DNA of 64,000 nt from the NCBI GenBank assembly GCA_023416585.1, contig JAEZHM010000032.1, forward strand, positions 15,937-79,936, in the 5' to 3' direction. Positions 36,705 through 44,989 of this stretch are shown in pieces (the stretch's first letter is position 1; each line of letters starts with the position of its first letter). Source of the stretch: Bacillota bacterium. Lineage in GTDB: Bacteria; Bacillota; Clostridia; Christensenellales; Aristaeellaceae. The translations under genes and the position numbers were made by a program. Below the pieces are notes generated by a model. That model did no database searches. It was not told where the DNA came from and worked only from the letters and a program-made list of their open reading frames with translations.

Positions 36705-37877
36705 CTAATCAATGCTTATCAGGCTTTTCAGTATCCAGCCGTAGGCATCGGTTTTTCCGATGCGCACATAGTACCAATCCCCGCTCTGGTTCTGAACAGT
36801 CACCTTGGTACCCTTCCCCAAATAGGCCAGAACCGCGCCTGTAGAGCCGGCGCTGTTCCGGAAATTTGCGTCGGCCTTCAGCTTTGCTGCTTTGCCGGAT
36901 ACCGGCGCAGAAGTATTTCCTGGGCCTTCCCCCGGCAGCGTCCCCAGCATGGAAGCCAGCATATATCCCGTGTTCCCGCCCACCTCCACATGCAGCCAGG
37001 TATCGCCAATGCCCCACACCTTCACAGAAGTACCCAGCGCATACTGGCCCAAGGAACGGCTGGTAAGGCTGGCTCCATCCCTGAGGTTTACCTTATCTTT
37101 TGTGGTCCGCACCGTGGGGATGGCGCTTTTTACCTTTAGCGCATCGTTTCCAAAGGCAAGGTACCCTGTCATCATGTAGCCCTCGGCGCCGCCGATGCGC
37201 ACTTTCGCCCAATCCCCACCGGCATAGCTTAGCACCTGTACCTTGACGCCGTTATAATACTTGCCCAGTGACTTGGCGGCGGAATCATTATCTGTACGAA
37301 GGTGAAGACGGTCCTTGGCGTTGGGGTTGTTGACCACGGCCATTTGAGACTGTCTGAAGTTGCTATTTGCAGGAACAAATCCGGTGCGGTATATCTCACC
37401 GTCCCGCATGACAGCAATATGCCACAACGTATCAGTAAAGCCCATCAGGCGGATATTTTCCCCGCTGCCATAGGTGTCATAGGAAGCGGTTATGCTGGGT
37501 GATTCGAACATTTTCCATGAGGAAGATGCAGAAGTGTATTCCGGCATGGCGGATTTTACCTTATCTGCCGCTCCGTCAAAGGTCGAAGTCAGATACCTTT
37601 CCAGCATATATCCTGTGAAAGCCGCATAATCCGGGCCTACCGGATACCCCACAACAACCTTCACCCATCCGTCTGATCTGTATTCGACGATCGTCACCGG
37701 CGTGCCATTGTAATACTTGCCCAGAGATTGCGATGCAGTGTTTGGTTCCGCCCGCAGATGCAGCCTATCCTGAGGATTGGGGTTGTTCACCACTGCCCCG
37801 TCATTCATGGCAAAGCCAAGAACCGGAAAGGAAACAATCACCGCCAGGCAGATCAGAAGTACAAATATCCGTTTCAT
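36705..37877 (-). CDS. Exported protein with about five SH3-like repeats
   Basis: 390 residues from ATG 37877, which follows minus-strand GGAGGGTGAAAGG; the upstream extension to 37976 is unlikely. Signal peptide MKRIFVLLICLAVIVSFPVLGFA in essence. Bacterial SH3 (SH3_3) units are recognisable by RLHLRAEPN...SLGKYYNGTPV, RLHLRTDND...SLGKYYNGVKV, KVNLRDGASLTSRSLGQYALGTSV and ANFRNSAGSTGAVLAYLGKGTKV, plus one divergent unit near 120-180. Such repeats bind cell-wall peptides or glycans. No catalytic domain is attached. It sits between two ECF sigma modules and may be one of their targets. Confidence 0.85.
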   Translation of the reverse strand: MKRIFVLLICLAVIVSFPVLGFAMNDGAVVNNPNPQDRLHLRAEPNTASQSLGKYYNGTPVTIVEYRSDGWVKVVVGYPVGPDYAAFTGYMLERYLTSTFDGAADKVKSAMPEYTSASSSWKMFESPSITASYDTYGSGENIRLMGFTDTLWHIAVMRDGEIYRTGFVPANSNFRQSQMAVVNNPNAKDRLHLRTDNDSAAKSLGKYYNGVKVQVLSYAGGDWAKVRIGGAEGYMMTGYLAFGNDALKVKSAIPTVRTTKDKVNLRDGASLTSRSLGQYALGTSVKVWGIGDTWLHVEVGGNTGYMLASMLGTLPGEGPGNTSAPVSGKAAKLKADANFRNSAGSTGAVLAYLGKGTKVTVQNQSGDWYYVRIGKTDAYGWILKSLISID

Positions 37878-38108
37878 ACCTTTCACCCTCCATCCTTTAC
37901 CTGACCATTCAACGCCCTTTCCCTTGTGTTTTTTCCCTTGAATGGAATAATTTACAATCTTTCGGGAATAGCACACTGTTTTCCATGTCTTCTAAAACTT
38001 TTCGAATTTATCCAACCATTTCTATATCTATTCCGTTATTATGGTGTAGGTATAAAAAACCTGCCAAGCGCGTTTGAAAGTAATCCGCAAAAGAGGAGTG
38101 GTCCCCTG

Positions 38109-38582
38109 GTGGTGGACGAAGAAACCTTTGTCGGCGAGATCACGGCCATGGAGCGATCACTTTACCGTGTATCCCGCAGCTTGCTTAACAATTGGGCCGA
38201 CTGTGCCGACGCCGTGCAGGAAGCACTCAAAAAGGCCTGGGAAAAACGGGATCGGGCTGAAGAAGCATACTTTAAGGCATGGCTGATGCGCATCGTCATC
38301 AACGAATGCCGCAACGTTCAGCGCAAAAAAAGCAGGATGGTCGCAATGGCGGAAGTGCCCCAAAGCGCCCAAATGGAAGCACCCGATACATCACTTCAGG
38401 AAGCTGTGATGGGCCTTCCGGAAAAATTCCGCCTGCCCCTGATACTTAACTGCCTGGAAGGATTTACGGTTGCGGAGGCGGCTCGTATGCTTCATATCCC
38501 GGCAGGTACGGTGAAATGGCGGCTGTCCAAAGCCAGGGAGATATTGCGCAAAGAACTAGACGAAATGGAGGCGCAAGGATGA
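38109..38582 (+). CDS. ECF RNA polymerase sigma factor, copy 2
   Basis: 157 residues if GTG 38109 is the start; GAGGAG at 38093-38098 is 10 bases upstream. The frame is open back to 37926 but lacks a ribosome site there. Region 2: SLYRVSRSLLNNWADCADAVQEALKKAWEKRD, WLMRIVINECRN. Region 4: LPEKFRLPLILNCLEGFTVAEAARMLHIPAGTVKWRLSKAREIL. Clearly related to copy 1 (34759-35235). Followed, with overlap, by a DUF4179-like gene. Confidence 0.9.
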   Translation: MVDEETFVGEITAMERSLYRVSRSLLNNWADCADAVQEALKKAWEKRDRAEEAYFKAWLMRIVINECRNVQRKKSRMVAMAEVPQSAQMEAPDTSLQEAVMGLPEKFRLPLILNCLEGFTVAEAARMLHIPAGTVKWRLSKAREILRKELDEMEAQG

Positions 38583-39367
38583 AAACAAACGATACCCCAT
38601 TAGGGGTAAATCTGGAGAATGCGTATGAGCAAACGCCGGCGGGCTTCTCTAGCCGGGTAGCAAATACGATAAAAGAAATGAAAAACACAAGAACCGCCAG
38701 GAAAAGCATGCGCTGGATACCCATCGCAGCCGCATGTCTCGTACTTCTTGCAGGCAGCGCACTGGCGGCCAAGAGCCTTGGAGTGCTAGATTTTCTGACC
38801 GAGATGACCAGCGAACCCCTGGAAAAATCCATCGTAGCAAATGATGTGCTAAAGCCCTTAAACCAAAGTTTTGACGGCAAGCAGGTGATCGTGCAGGCCA
38901 GGGATTACCTTTGGAATGACATGAAGCTCTCCATGGTATTGCATGTTTCCCCTGCGGAGCCCGGCATGTACCGGCTCTTAGGCAGAGGTGACTTTGGAGC
39001 GGATGGCATCCATATGGACGAGATTTGGTGGGGTGATGAACATACCACCCTGGACAAGTGGCTGCCAAAGGGCAAGCAAGCTCTGGTAATTGATGTAAAC
39101 CATATGACGATCGGCGAAAGAAACATGGCCTGTACCGTAGGCTGGGTGCCGGAGGAACTGGGCGAGACCTTCCTGCTGGAAGCGGATTTATTCCAAGTAA
39201 CACCGGAAAGCTACGAAAAGCTGCTGGACGAAAACGGGAACATGCAGGTTAAGGTGCCCGTATCAAGCTGGATATACGGGAGCGATACAAAAGAACAAAG
39301 TACCTTGATCATAACCTTAGAGGCATCCACAGTTCAGGAATGGAGGGATCAGTATGACAATTACTAA
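38579..39367 (+). CDS. DUF4179-like single-pass membrane protein, putative anti-sigma factor
   Basis: 262 residues, ATG 38579 overlapping the sigma stop. Cytosolic N-terminus (LGVNLENAYEQTPAGFSSRVANTIKEMK), TM at about 42-62 (WIPIAAACLVLLAGSALAA), then an extracytoplasmic domain with beta pattern (VIVQARDYLWNDMKLSMVLHV). Counterpart of the 33575-34762 protein but shorter. Overlaps the next gene by 14 bp, so three genes are coupled. Confidence 0.78.
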   Translation: MKTNDTPLGVNLENAYEQTPAGFSSRVANTIKEMKNTRTARKSMRWIPIAAACLVLLAGSALAAKSLGVLDFLTEMTSEPLEKSIVANDVLKPLNQSFDGKQVIVQARDYLWNDMKLSMVLHVSPAEPGMYRLLGRGDFGADGIHMDEIWWGDEHTTLDKWLPKGKQALVIDVNHMTIGERNMACTVGWVPEELGETFLLEADLFQVTPESYEKLLDENGNMQVKVPVSSWIYGSDTKEQSTLIITLEASTVQEWRDQYDNY

Positions 39368-40592
39368 AAGGGGCAAGCAAAAGGCATATGGACGGAAAGG
39401 TATTGCCCTGATCGCCTTGCTGATGTTCATGGTAACCATGTGCCTTCCCGCCCTGGCATCGGATAACGACCCAAACGGCGTATGGAATGACTATAACGCG
39501 GATGACGTGGACCTTGGCAGCATCGTGGAGAAGGATGGGCGGCTATCTGGCACAATCAAAATTCTTAGGTTCCGTGATGCCAATCAGGCTTTGAAGGTAG
39601 ACTGCCCGGTCCCGCAGGAGTTTACCGCAGCACAGTTGAATGCCATCACCGTAGAATACGCCGCCCCAGACAAAGCGGAGCTCCTTGCCGCCATGGAGAA
39701 GGCGGACGGCATAAAAAGGCAGGATAACGCTAAGTCCGCAACCTGGGAAAAGAACAAAAGCTTTGCTGAATATGCAGAAAAAGGCTCTCCCAGGCGGCTT
39801 TACGCACAGTTCGCCGATGACGCTCTGGCGATAAGTATGCCGGATGCCGCCGATGAAAAGCCGGAAGAGATGGCCCGGGCCAAGCAAATTTCTCTTTCCT
39901 TCCTTACGGAACTGGGCTTTATGCCCTATGAGATGGGTATGAACGCTGCCCGTCTGTTCGACCCCACCACCTATGGAATACATCCAAAAACCAGCGACTG
40001 GAAGGAACAGCAGGCAAAGCTCATACGGAGTTTCAAAAGAAGCGCAGAAAAGTACGGATATACCGACTTGGATTTTACGGCAGTCAGTTTGACCACCATG
40101 CTGCACGGCCTGCCTGTGACCCCCGGGTATTCCTGGCCGAATGGGAATGCCAGGGAGCCTGATGCCAGGGCGGGCGGCACCTCCAATGTAAGCCTGCTTA
40201 TTAAGGATGGCGGGGGCATTGCGCAAGTCTCTGTACTTGATCTGCCCAAAGAGGTATCTGCCGCGCCGCTAACCTCCCCTGCCGCCTCCTGGCGGGATGC
40301 CCTGAGGGAGTGGATGGCCACCTACTACGCCGATGCCACCACGACGGTGGATGTAAATTATGGAGGAACCGAACCTGGAAACACCAGAGGTGTTTTTACC
40401 GAATACGCCTCCTACTGTGTCATAACTGAGATCAAGCCTGTGTACGCAAGTCAGAACAAACTGACTTATACTCCCGCCTGGTGCTTTGTGGTGGAGGAGC
40501 GGCTTGCAAAGGATGACTCCCTCGTCTTTGTCACAACCTACACCCTGGATGCGGTCACGCTGACCGATCCCAATCGGCAGGCTTATCCGTAA
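39354..40592 (+). CDS. Exported protein of unknown function in the ECF sigma operon
   Basis: 412 residues with a signal peptide (IALIALLMFMVTMCLPALA). Start ATG 39354 follows GGAGGG. The mature part has no family I can name; it is acidic and mixed alpha/beta (DNDPNGVWNDYNADDVDLGSI, ISLSFLTELGFMPYEM, TPAWCFVVEERLAKDDSLVFV). The C-terminal stretch resembles YycH/YpeB-like or DUF6034-type ectodomains only loosely. Third gene of the sigma module; followed by a good terminator. Confidence 0.75.
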   Translation: MTITKRGKQKAYGRKGIALIALLMFMVTMCLPALASDNDPNGVWNDYNADDVDLGSIVEKDGRLSGTIKILRFRDANQALKVDCPVPQEFTAAQLNAITVEYAAPDKAELLAAMEKADGIKRQDNAKSATWEKNKSFAEYAEKGSPRRLYAQFADDALAISMPDAADEKPEEMARAKQISLSFLTELGFMPYEMGMNAARLFDPTTYGIHPKTSDWKEQQAKLIRSFKRSAEKYGYTDLDFTAVSLTTMLHGLPVTPGYSWPNGNAREPDARAGGTSNVSLLIKDGGGIAQVSVLDLPKEVSAAPLTSPAASWRDALREWMATYYADATTTVDVNYGGTEPGNTRGVFTEYASYCVITEIKPVYASQNKLTYTPAWCFVVEERLAKDDSLVFVTTYTLDAVTLTDPNRQAYP

Positions 40593-40632
40593 AGAACAAT
40601 GCACTTTATTCCCAAGTCTTTTGACAGTCAGA

Positions 40633-40669
40633 AGCCGGTCTGCTTCCCTCCGCAGACCGGCTCAATTTT
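40633..40669 (+). terminator. Intrinsic terminator of the sigma/DUF4179 operon
   Basis: AGCCGGTCTGC (40633-40643) pairs with GCAGACCGGCT (40652-40662), eleven base pairs, then CAATTTTT. It ends the plus-strand operon before the convergent acyltransferase gene. Confidence 0.88.
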
Positions 40670-40691
40670 TATATAGGAAACGGAACAAATA

Positions 40692-41942
40692 TCAACATTC
40701 GTTCCCCATCATTTCATCTCTGACTCTATATAAAAACCGTTCCATATCCTCCGCTTTCCTTTCTCCCTCAAAGTATCCGGCGGACAGCGTAATATTGTCC
40801 CCATAACTGCCCGCGCCGAGCATAAAAGCAGGGGCGTGCATGGCTGGAGTGAACGGCAGGATGTCTGTAACACTCACATTGCCAAACCTCATTTCGCTCT
40901 TATGCATCCATCCCAGATTGGATATGATGGGCGCTGAAACCCCCGCCGCTTTTGCTTTGCGGCTTGCGTCCAGCAAAAAAGATTTGGCTTTTTCAAAGGG
41001 CATCATGCGTAAGTAAGCCATAGATGCGGCGCTGTTTAGCCCAGGATGGCCAGCCTTTACCGCTGCGGTCTCCTTTGCTGCCTTCCCGGCTGTCTCCGCA
41101 ATGGATTCTCCGGGTGCTGCGGTAAAGCATACCTTTTCCATACCAGATAGGTTGCAGATTATCGGAGCTTCTTCTTCCTTGAGATAACGCCGCAGGTCCG
41201 CCGTCATGCTCAATACAACCGGTTGCTCCGTGTTCATTTCGTAGGCGAGCGCCCTCGCACAGGCTGCCAAAAGCAGATCGTTTACAGTACATCCCGGAAC
41301 AGTCTTTATTTTAGCCAAAGGGAATTTAACCCATGCATACCGGGCCTCCTGCCCTTCTGCATTTTGATAAGGCAATGTGACAAAAGGGATGGGCGTAGGG
41401 TTTTCTCTTTTTAGCGCTTTTCGGAAATCATCAATCCCGCATGCCGAAAAGACCTGTATCTCCGACCTGTCCTGCGGGATATTTTCCGGCAGGTTCTCTT
41501 TGGCGGCTAGCGCGCTGTATAGCGTGCTTAAAAGATTAAGGTATGCTTTTGCCCCTGCACCATCCGCAGCCGCGTGGTCCAATCGCAAACATAGCGCCGC
41601 CTGCCGGGGGCATGCGATCAACCGTACCGCAAGCTGCCCCTTAACCGGATTCTCCCGCAGGAAATCAGCAAGTCCCTCCTGCCAGGTATCGGCCTCGACT
41701 GTAGAAAACCATTGGGCGTCCTCCCCTATAGGATTCCACACCGGCGGCTCCTGCTCAAGATCAAATCTGCAGCCCAATACCGGCTGAAGCTCTATACTTT
41801 TCGCAACCGCTTGCTTCAATATGCCCGCATCGGGCTGCCCATTCAGTAAAGCCGTCAAGTAGATCATACCGTTGGAATCAAGCTCATGGGAGATATAGTT
41901 GGCCCAATCCTGGCCGGTAGTTGCAAAATTCTCTGTCTTCAT
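40692..41942 (-). CDS. Condensation/alcohol-acyltransferase-like protein
   Basis: 416 residues. The HHxxxDG-type active site appears as LDHAAADGAGAKAYL (His-x3-Asp-Gly), followed by a conserved mid motif VNDLLLAACARAL and NLSGMEKV-like sequence, as in condensation-domain and PapA/WES-type acyltransferases. A stand-alone cytosolic transferase; substrate unknown. It starts 18 bp after the TetR gene on the same strand, so TetR likely controls it. Comparable TetR-acyltransferase pairs occur in other clostridia, as I recall. Confidence 0.72.
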   Translation of the reverse strand: MKTENFATTGQDWANYISHELDSNGMIYLTALLNGQPDAGILKQAVAKSIELQPVLGCRFDLEQEPPVWNPIGEDAQWFSTVEADTWQEGLADFLRENPVKGQLAVRLIACPRQAALCLRLDHAAADGAGAKAYLNLLSTLYSALAAKENLPENIPQDRSEIQVFSACGIDDFRKALKRENPTPIPFVTLPYQNAEGQEARYAWVKFPLAKIKTVPGCTVNDLLLAACARALAYEMNTEQPVVLSMTADLRRYLKEEEAPIICNLSGMEKVCFTAAPGESIAETAGKAAKETAAVKAGHPGLNSAASMAYLRMMPFEKAKSFLLDASRKAKAAGVSAPIISNLGWMHKSEMRFGNVSVTDILPFTPAMHAPAFMLGAGSYGDNITLSAGYFEGERKAEDMERFLYRVRDEMMGNEC

Positions 41943-41960
41943 TTGTACATGGTCCTTTCC

Positions 41961-42569
41961 TTACAATAATAAAATCCCATCCATCTGTTCCGGCGTCGGG
42001 GGCAAAAAGCTGCGCATAGTGATTTTATATAGGCACAGCCCCTGGAAAGCAGCCCAGTATAGCTGAGCCAGCTGCCTTGGATCGCCGGCCTTTACAGTAC
42101 CTTGCATCTGGCCTGTGCGGATGATGGCTTGCAGGATCCTAAACGGAGCACTCATATCTCCGCTTGTCAGTAAACCCTGCATCTGATTCTCAGGTGCAAT
42201 ACCCGTAAGCCCGGCTTGCGTAAGCAGCAGAAAGTAATATGCCGTTTTGTTCTCCCGCTGCAAAACGCCAGCCGCCATCCGGGATATTTTCTTGATTTGC
42301 TCCGCTGCATCCAATTCATCATCTCCGAAACCCTCCAGGGCTTCCCTGGCACCCTGGATTGCCATGTTCACTAGCGCGGAAAACAAATCTTCCTTGGAGG
42401 CATAATAGTGGTACATTAGGCCAAGGCTTACCCCCGCTTCCCTTGCGATCTCCGTCACACCGGTGGCGGCCAATCCCTTCCTCGCAAACAAAAAAAGTCC
42501 GGCATCCAGTATCTTTTCCCTGGCGGCATCCTGCATGGCCTCAAATTGCGCTTTCGAACGCGGCGACAT
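41961..42569 (-). CDS. TetR-family transcriptional regulator
   Basis: 202 residues from ATG 42569 (AGAGGGAG upstream); the longer frame to 42665 crosses its own promoter and is rejected. N-terminal helix-turn-helix: AREKILDAGLFLFARKGLAATGVTEIAREAGVSLGLMYHYYASKEDLF, the typical TetR text. C-terminal ligand domain unrecognised. Likely autoregulated through the palindrome at 42589-42604 and regulating the downstream acyltransferase gene. Confidence 0.93.
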   Translation of the reverse strand: MSPRSKAQFEAMQDAAREKILDAGLFLFARKGLAATGVTEIAREAGVSLGLMYHYYASKEDLFSALVNMAIQGAREALEGFGDDELDAAEQIKKISRMAAGVLQRENKTAYYFLLLTQAGLTGIAPENQMQGLLTSGDMSAPFRILQAIIRTGQMQGTVKAGDPRQLAQLYWAAFQGLCLYKITMRSFLPPTPEQMDGILLL

Positions 42570-42588
42570 GATACTCCCTCTTTTTTTG

Positions 42589-42604
42589 TTGAAATTTTTT
42601 TCAA
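42589..42604. promoter_or_regulatory. Palindrome, candidate TetR operator
   Basis: TTGAAA-tttt-TTTCAA directly downstream of the -10 of the tetR promoter, covering the expected transcription start. Position and symmetry fit autorepression. Confidence 0.55.
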
Positions 42605-42632
42605 TTATAAACCAAGGGCAGCTGTTTGTCAA
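42604..42632 (-). promoter_or_regulatory. Consensus sigma-A promoter of tetR-acyltransferase
   Basis: Minus strand TTGACA (42632-42627), 17-base spacer, TATAAT (42609-42604): exact consensus. A promoter this strong normally needs repression, which agrees with the adjoining palindrome. Confidence 0.88.
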
Positions 42633-42721
42633 GGCAGGATGGCATAGTAATATTTCTATGCTCATATGGGTATCCTTTCATGACAACTTATCTGTATATC
42701 GCAATAACGGAGGATGCCACT

Positions 42722-43321
42722 ATGTGCGGGCGCTTTTATATTGAAAAGGACGACCCAACAGAGGAGCTTGTAAAGATCATTGCGGAGATTGAGCGCAAGC
42801 TGAAGGATGATCCAGACGGCCTTCATATAAAGCAGGGCGAAATCTTCCCTACCGATATCGTGCCGGCCATCTCCAACAGCAAAATGCATACGGTGGAACC
42901 CTTCGCCATGAAATGGGGCTTTTCCAAGTTTGGCGGTTCAGGCGTCATCATCAATGCCAGGAGCGAGACCGCCATGGAAAAGTCCATGTTCCGCCAGCCT
43001 ATGATGGAAAGGCGCTGCCTGATCCCCGCCTCCAACTATTTCGAGTGGCAAACGATAAGTAGTAAGAAGGTCAAGCATGCCATTCGCGATCCGCAGAGCC
43101 CTCTTTTATATTTGGCTGGCTGTTACCGCTGGGAGAAGGATTCCAAACTTCCCCTGTTTGTGATCCTCACCAGGGATGCCGCGCCGGGCATTGCCCATAT
43201 ACACAGCCGCATGCCTGTCATCCTGTCCAGGGAGGGGCGGGAAGCCTGGCTTTCAGACACCGCTGATATTACAGGCATACTGAACTCCGCCATGGGCGAA
43301 CTGATGGCGCAGGCTGTATGA
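42722..43321 (+). CDS. SRAP/HMCES (YedK-like) abasic-site protein
   Basis: 199 residues from ATG 42722 (GGAGG upstream). The protein begins MCGRF, so Cys2 becomes the N-terminal catalytic residue after Met removal; other SRAP marks are MKWGFSKF, INARSETA, RCLIPASNYFEW and the His in AHIHSRMPVIL. SRAP proteins crosslink to abasic sites in single-stranded DNA. A 5' extension to 42626 would block the Cys2 chemistry and is rejected. It lies upstream of dinB, a DNA-damage gene. Confidence 0.94.
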   Translation: MCGRFYIEKDDPTEELVKIIAEIERKLKDDPDGLHIKQGEIFPTDIVPAISNSKMHTVEPFAMKWGFSKFGGSGVIINARSETAMEKSMFRQPMMERRCLIPASNYFEWQTISSKKVKHAIRDPQSPLLYLAGCYRWEKDSKLPLFVILTRDAAPGIAHIHSRMPVILSREGREAWLSDTADITGILNSAMGELMAQAV

Positions 43322-43341
43322 ATCGATTGAAATAAAATGGC

Positions 43342-43365
43342 GGCGCCCGGCAAGGGCGCCTTTTT
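43342..43365 (+). terminator. Intrinsic terminator after the SRAP gene
   Basis: GGCGCCC (43342-43348) pairs with GGGCGCC (43354-43360), five-base loop, then TTTTT. It separates the SRAP gene from dinB. Confidence 0.85.
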
Positions 43366-43382
43366 GCTTCCAGGAATTCTCA

Positions 43383-43412
43383 TTGATATGCATGTTTCTG
43401 AAAGCGTATCAT
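43383..43412 (+). promoter_or_regulatory. dinB promoter candidate
   Basis: TTGATA (43383-43388), 18-base spacer, TATCAT (43407-43412). The expected start falls just before the SOS box at 43424-43437. Confidence 0.55.
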
Positions 43413-43423
43413 ATGATAATAAG

Positions 43424-43437
43424 GGAACATATGTTTG
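43424..43437 (+). promoter_or_regulatory. LexA/DinR SOS box upstream of dinB
   Basis: GGAACATATGTTTG matches the Gram-positive SOS consensus GAACRNRYGTTY at all core positions and is palindromic about ATAT. It lies just downstream of the -10 and 22 bp before the dinB ATG. Confidence 0.78.
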
Positions 43438-43458
43438 TATCTTAGGGGTGAGTGTTTC

Positions 43459-44697
43459 ATGGAACGGGTGGTCTTGCATTGTGACGCAAATTCCTTCTAC
43501 GCTTCGGTGGAATGCGTCTTCCACCCGGAATGGCGCGGCAAACCCATGGCGGTATGCGGCAATGCCGAAATACGACACGGCATCGTGCTGGCCAGTACCA
43601 GGGAAGCCAAGCAATGCGGCGTCAAAACAGGCATGGTCACCTGGCAGGCAAAGCAGCTTTGCCCGCAGTTGATCGTTTCGCCACCCCATTCTTCGTTGTA
43701 CACCCAATTTTCCAACCGCATGCGTGCGATCTTCTTCGATTATACGGACCGCGTGGAACCCTATGGGCTGGATGAATGCTGGCTGGATGTATCCGATCCT
43801 AAATTCACTATGAAGGATGGCGCGCTGCTTGCCGACTGCCTGCGGGAGCGCATCAAAAAGGAACTGGAGATCACCATTTCCGCCGGGGTCAGCTTCAACA
43901 AACCCTTTGCCAAGTTGGCCAGCGATATGAAAAAGCCGGATGCCACCACGGTGATCGGCAATGAAAACTACAAGGAGATCGTATGGCGCCTTCCCATTTC
44001 CGATCTTCTTTTCGTCGGCCCCAAAACCACTAGAAAGCTGATGGACCTGCGCATCTATACCATCGGCGACCTGGCCCGCGCCGACGCAGATTTGATGCAG
44101 CGGCTTCTTGGCAAAAACGGCCTGTACCTGATCGCCTATGCCAACGGCTATGACTTGTCCCCCGTCAAGCGGCTGGAGGATGTCCCTCCCGTTAAATCCA
44201 TCGGAAACAGCGTCACCACCCCCAGGGATATGACTACGGCGGAAGATGTAAAGTGCGTCTTTTACCTGCTGGCCGAAAGCGTGGCCATGAGGATGCGGGA
44301 GCAGAAACTCCGCAGCCGGCGCATTTCAATCAATGTACGGGATACGAAATTGAACTGGGCATCCTGCCAAAGAACGCTAGATCATGGCACCAACCTGGAG
44401 AGTGAAATTGCAGAAACAGCTATGGCACTTTTCACGGAGCGGTATTTAACGCTGCTGCCGCTCCGGAGCATCGGCATCTCCTGCGGGCAGTTGGAATCCG
44501 ATACCGCCCCGGTACAGTTGGATATGTTCGGCGATGTAATTTTGCGCGACGCAAAGCTGGCCCTGTCCAAAACCATCGATGACCTGCGAAAACAGTACGG
44601 TCAGCTCATTGTACAAAGAGGCGTTATTATGGCTGATACCATGTTTTCCAAGCTCAATCCCAAGGAAGACCATATGAACCCTGTGCGGGGAGGATAA
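43459..44697 (+). CDS. dinB: Y-family DNA polymerase IV
   Basis: 412 residues from ATG 43459 (AGGGGTGAG upstream). Catalytic motifs: VVLHCDANSFYASVE with the first Asp, GLDECWLDVSD with the second Asp-Glu pair, ISAGVSFNKPFAKLASDMKKP, then helix-hairpin-helix (LLFVGPKTTRKLMDLRI) and little-finger domain. Translesion synthesis. No clamp-binding peptide was identified with certainty; QLDMFGD near residue 375 is a candidate. Preceded by an SOS box, so damage-induced. Confidence 0.94.
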   Translation: MERVVLHCDANSFYASVECVFHPEWRGKPMAVCGNAEIRHGIVLASTREAKQCGVKTGMVTWQAKQLCPQLIVSPPHSSLYTQFSNRMRAIFFDYTDRVEPYGLDECWLDVSDPKFTMKDGALLADCLRERIKKELEITISAGVSFNKPFAKLASDMKKPDATTVIGNENYKEIVWRLPISDLLFVGPKTTRKLMDLRIYTIGDLARADADLMQRLLGKNGLYLIAYANGYDLSPVKRLEDVPPVKSIGNSVTTPRDMTTAEDVKCVFYLLAESVAMRMREQKLRSRRISINVRDTKLNWASCQRTLDHGTNLESEIAETAMALFTERYLTLLPLRSIGISCGQLESDTAPVQLDMFGDVILRDAKLALSKTIDDLRKQYGQLIVQRGVIMADTMFSKLNPKEDHMNPVRGG

Positions 44698-44728
44698 GAC
44701 CACTGGCTGCATGTACCCGGAATAATTT

Positions 44729-44757
44729 TTGTCATTCATGAAAATGCAACTTAGAAA
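44729..44757 (+). promoter_or_regulatory. Promoter candidate for the aminotransferase leader
   Basis: TTGTCA (44729-44734), 17-base spacer, TAGAAA (44752-44757). Would start an RNA near 44765 with about 225 nt before the aminotransferase ATG. Confidence 0.45.
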
Positions 44758-44764
44758 AATTAAT

Positions 44765-44910
44765 AATGCAAAAATTTTTAAAATTGCCTCTTTGGAAGCA
44801 GGAACTGCCTCCAATTTGTAGAATAGAATGTAGCACCATGCATTATGGGCCGCAAAGGCGCTGCCTCACAAGGGACGCCTGCAGCCAATCGTGCAGGCAG
44901 GTTTTTTTTA
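44765..44910 (+). promoter_or_regulatory. Structured leader ending in an intrinsic terminator (possible attenuator)
   Basis: Hairpin TTGGA-GCAG-gaa-CTGC-TCCAA (44790-44812) and further short stems (GGCCGCAAAGGC), then a terminator GCCTGCA (44877-44883) / TGCAGGC (44892-44898) followed by nine T. The terminator stands 80 bp upstream of an aminotransferase gene and downstream of dinB, so it either ends the dinB transcript or attenuates the next operon. No T-box or known riboswitch core is present. The dinB reading seems simpler; the regulatory one more interesting. Confidence 0.45.
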
Positions 44911-44989
44911 TGCCATTTTCGAGTGAAAAATGGGCAGCATGCACAAATTGTATTGTCACCAATCAAAATTTCCTTAGGAGGAATCTCCC

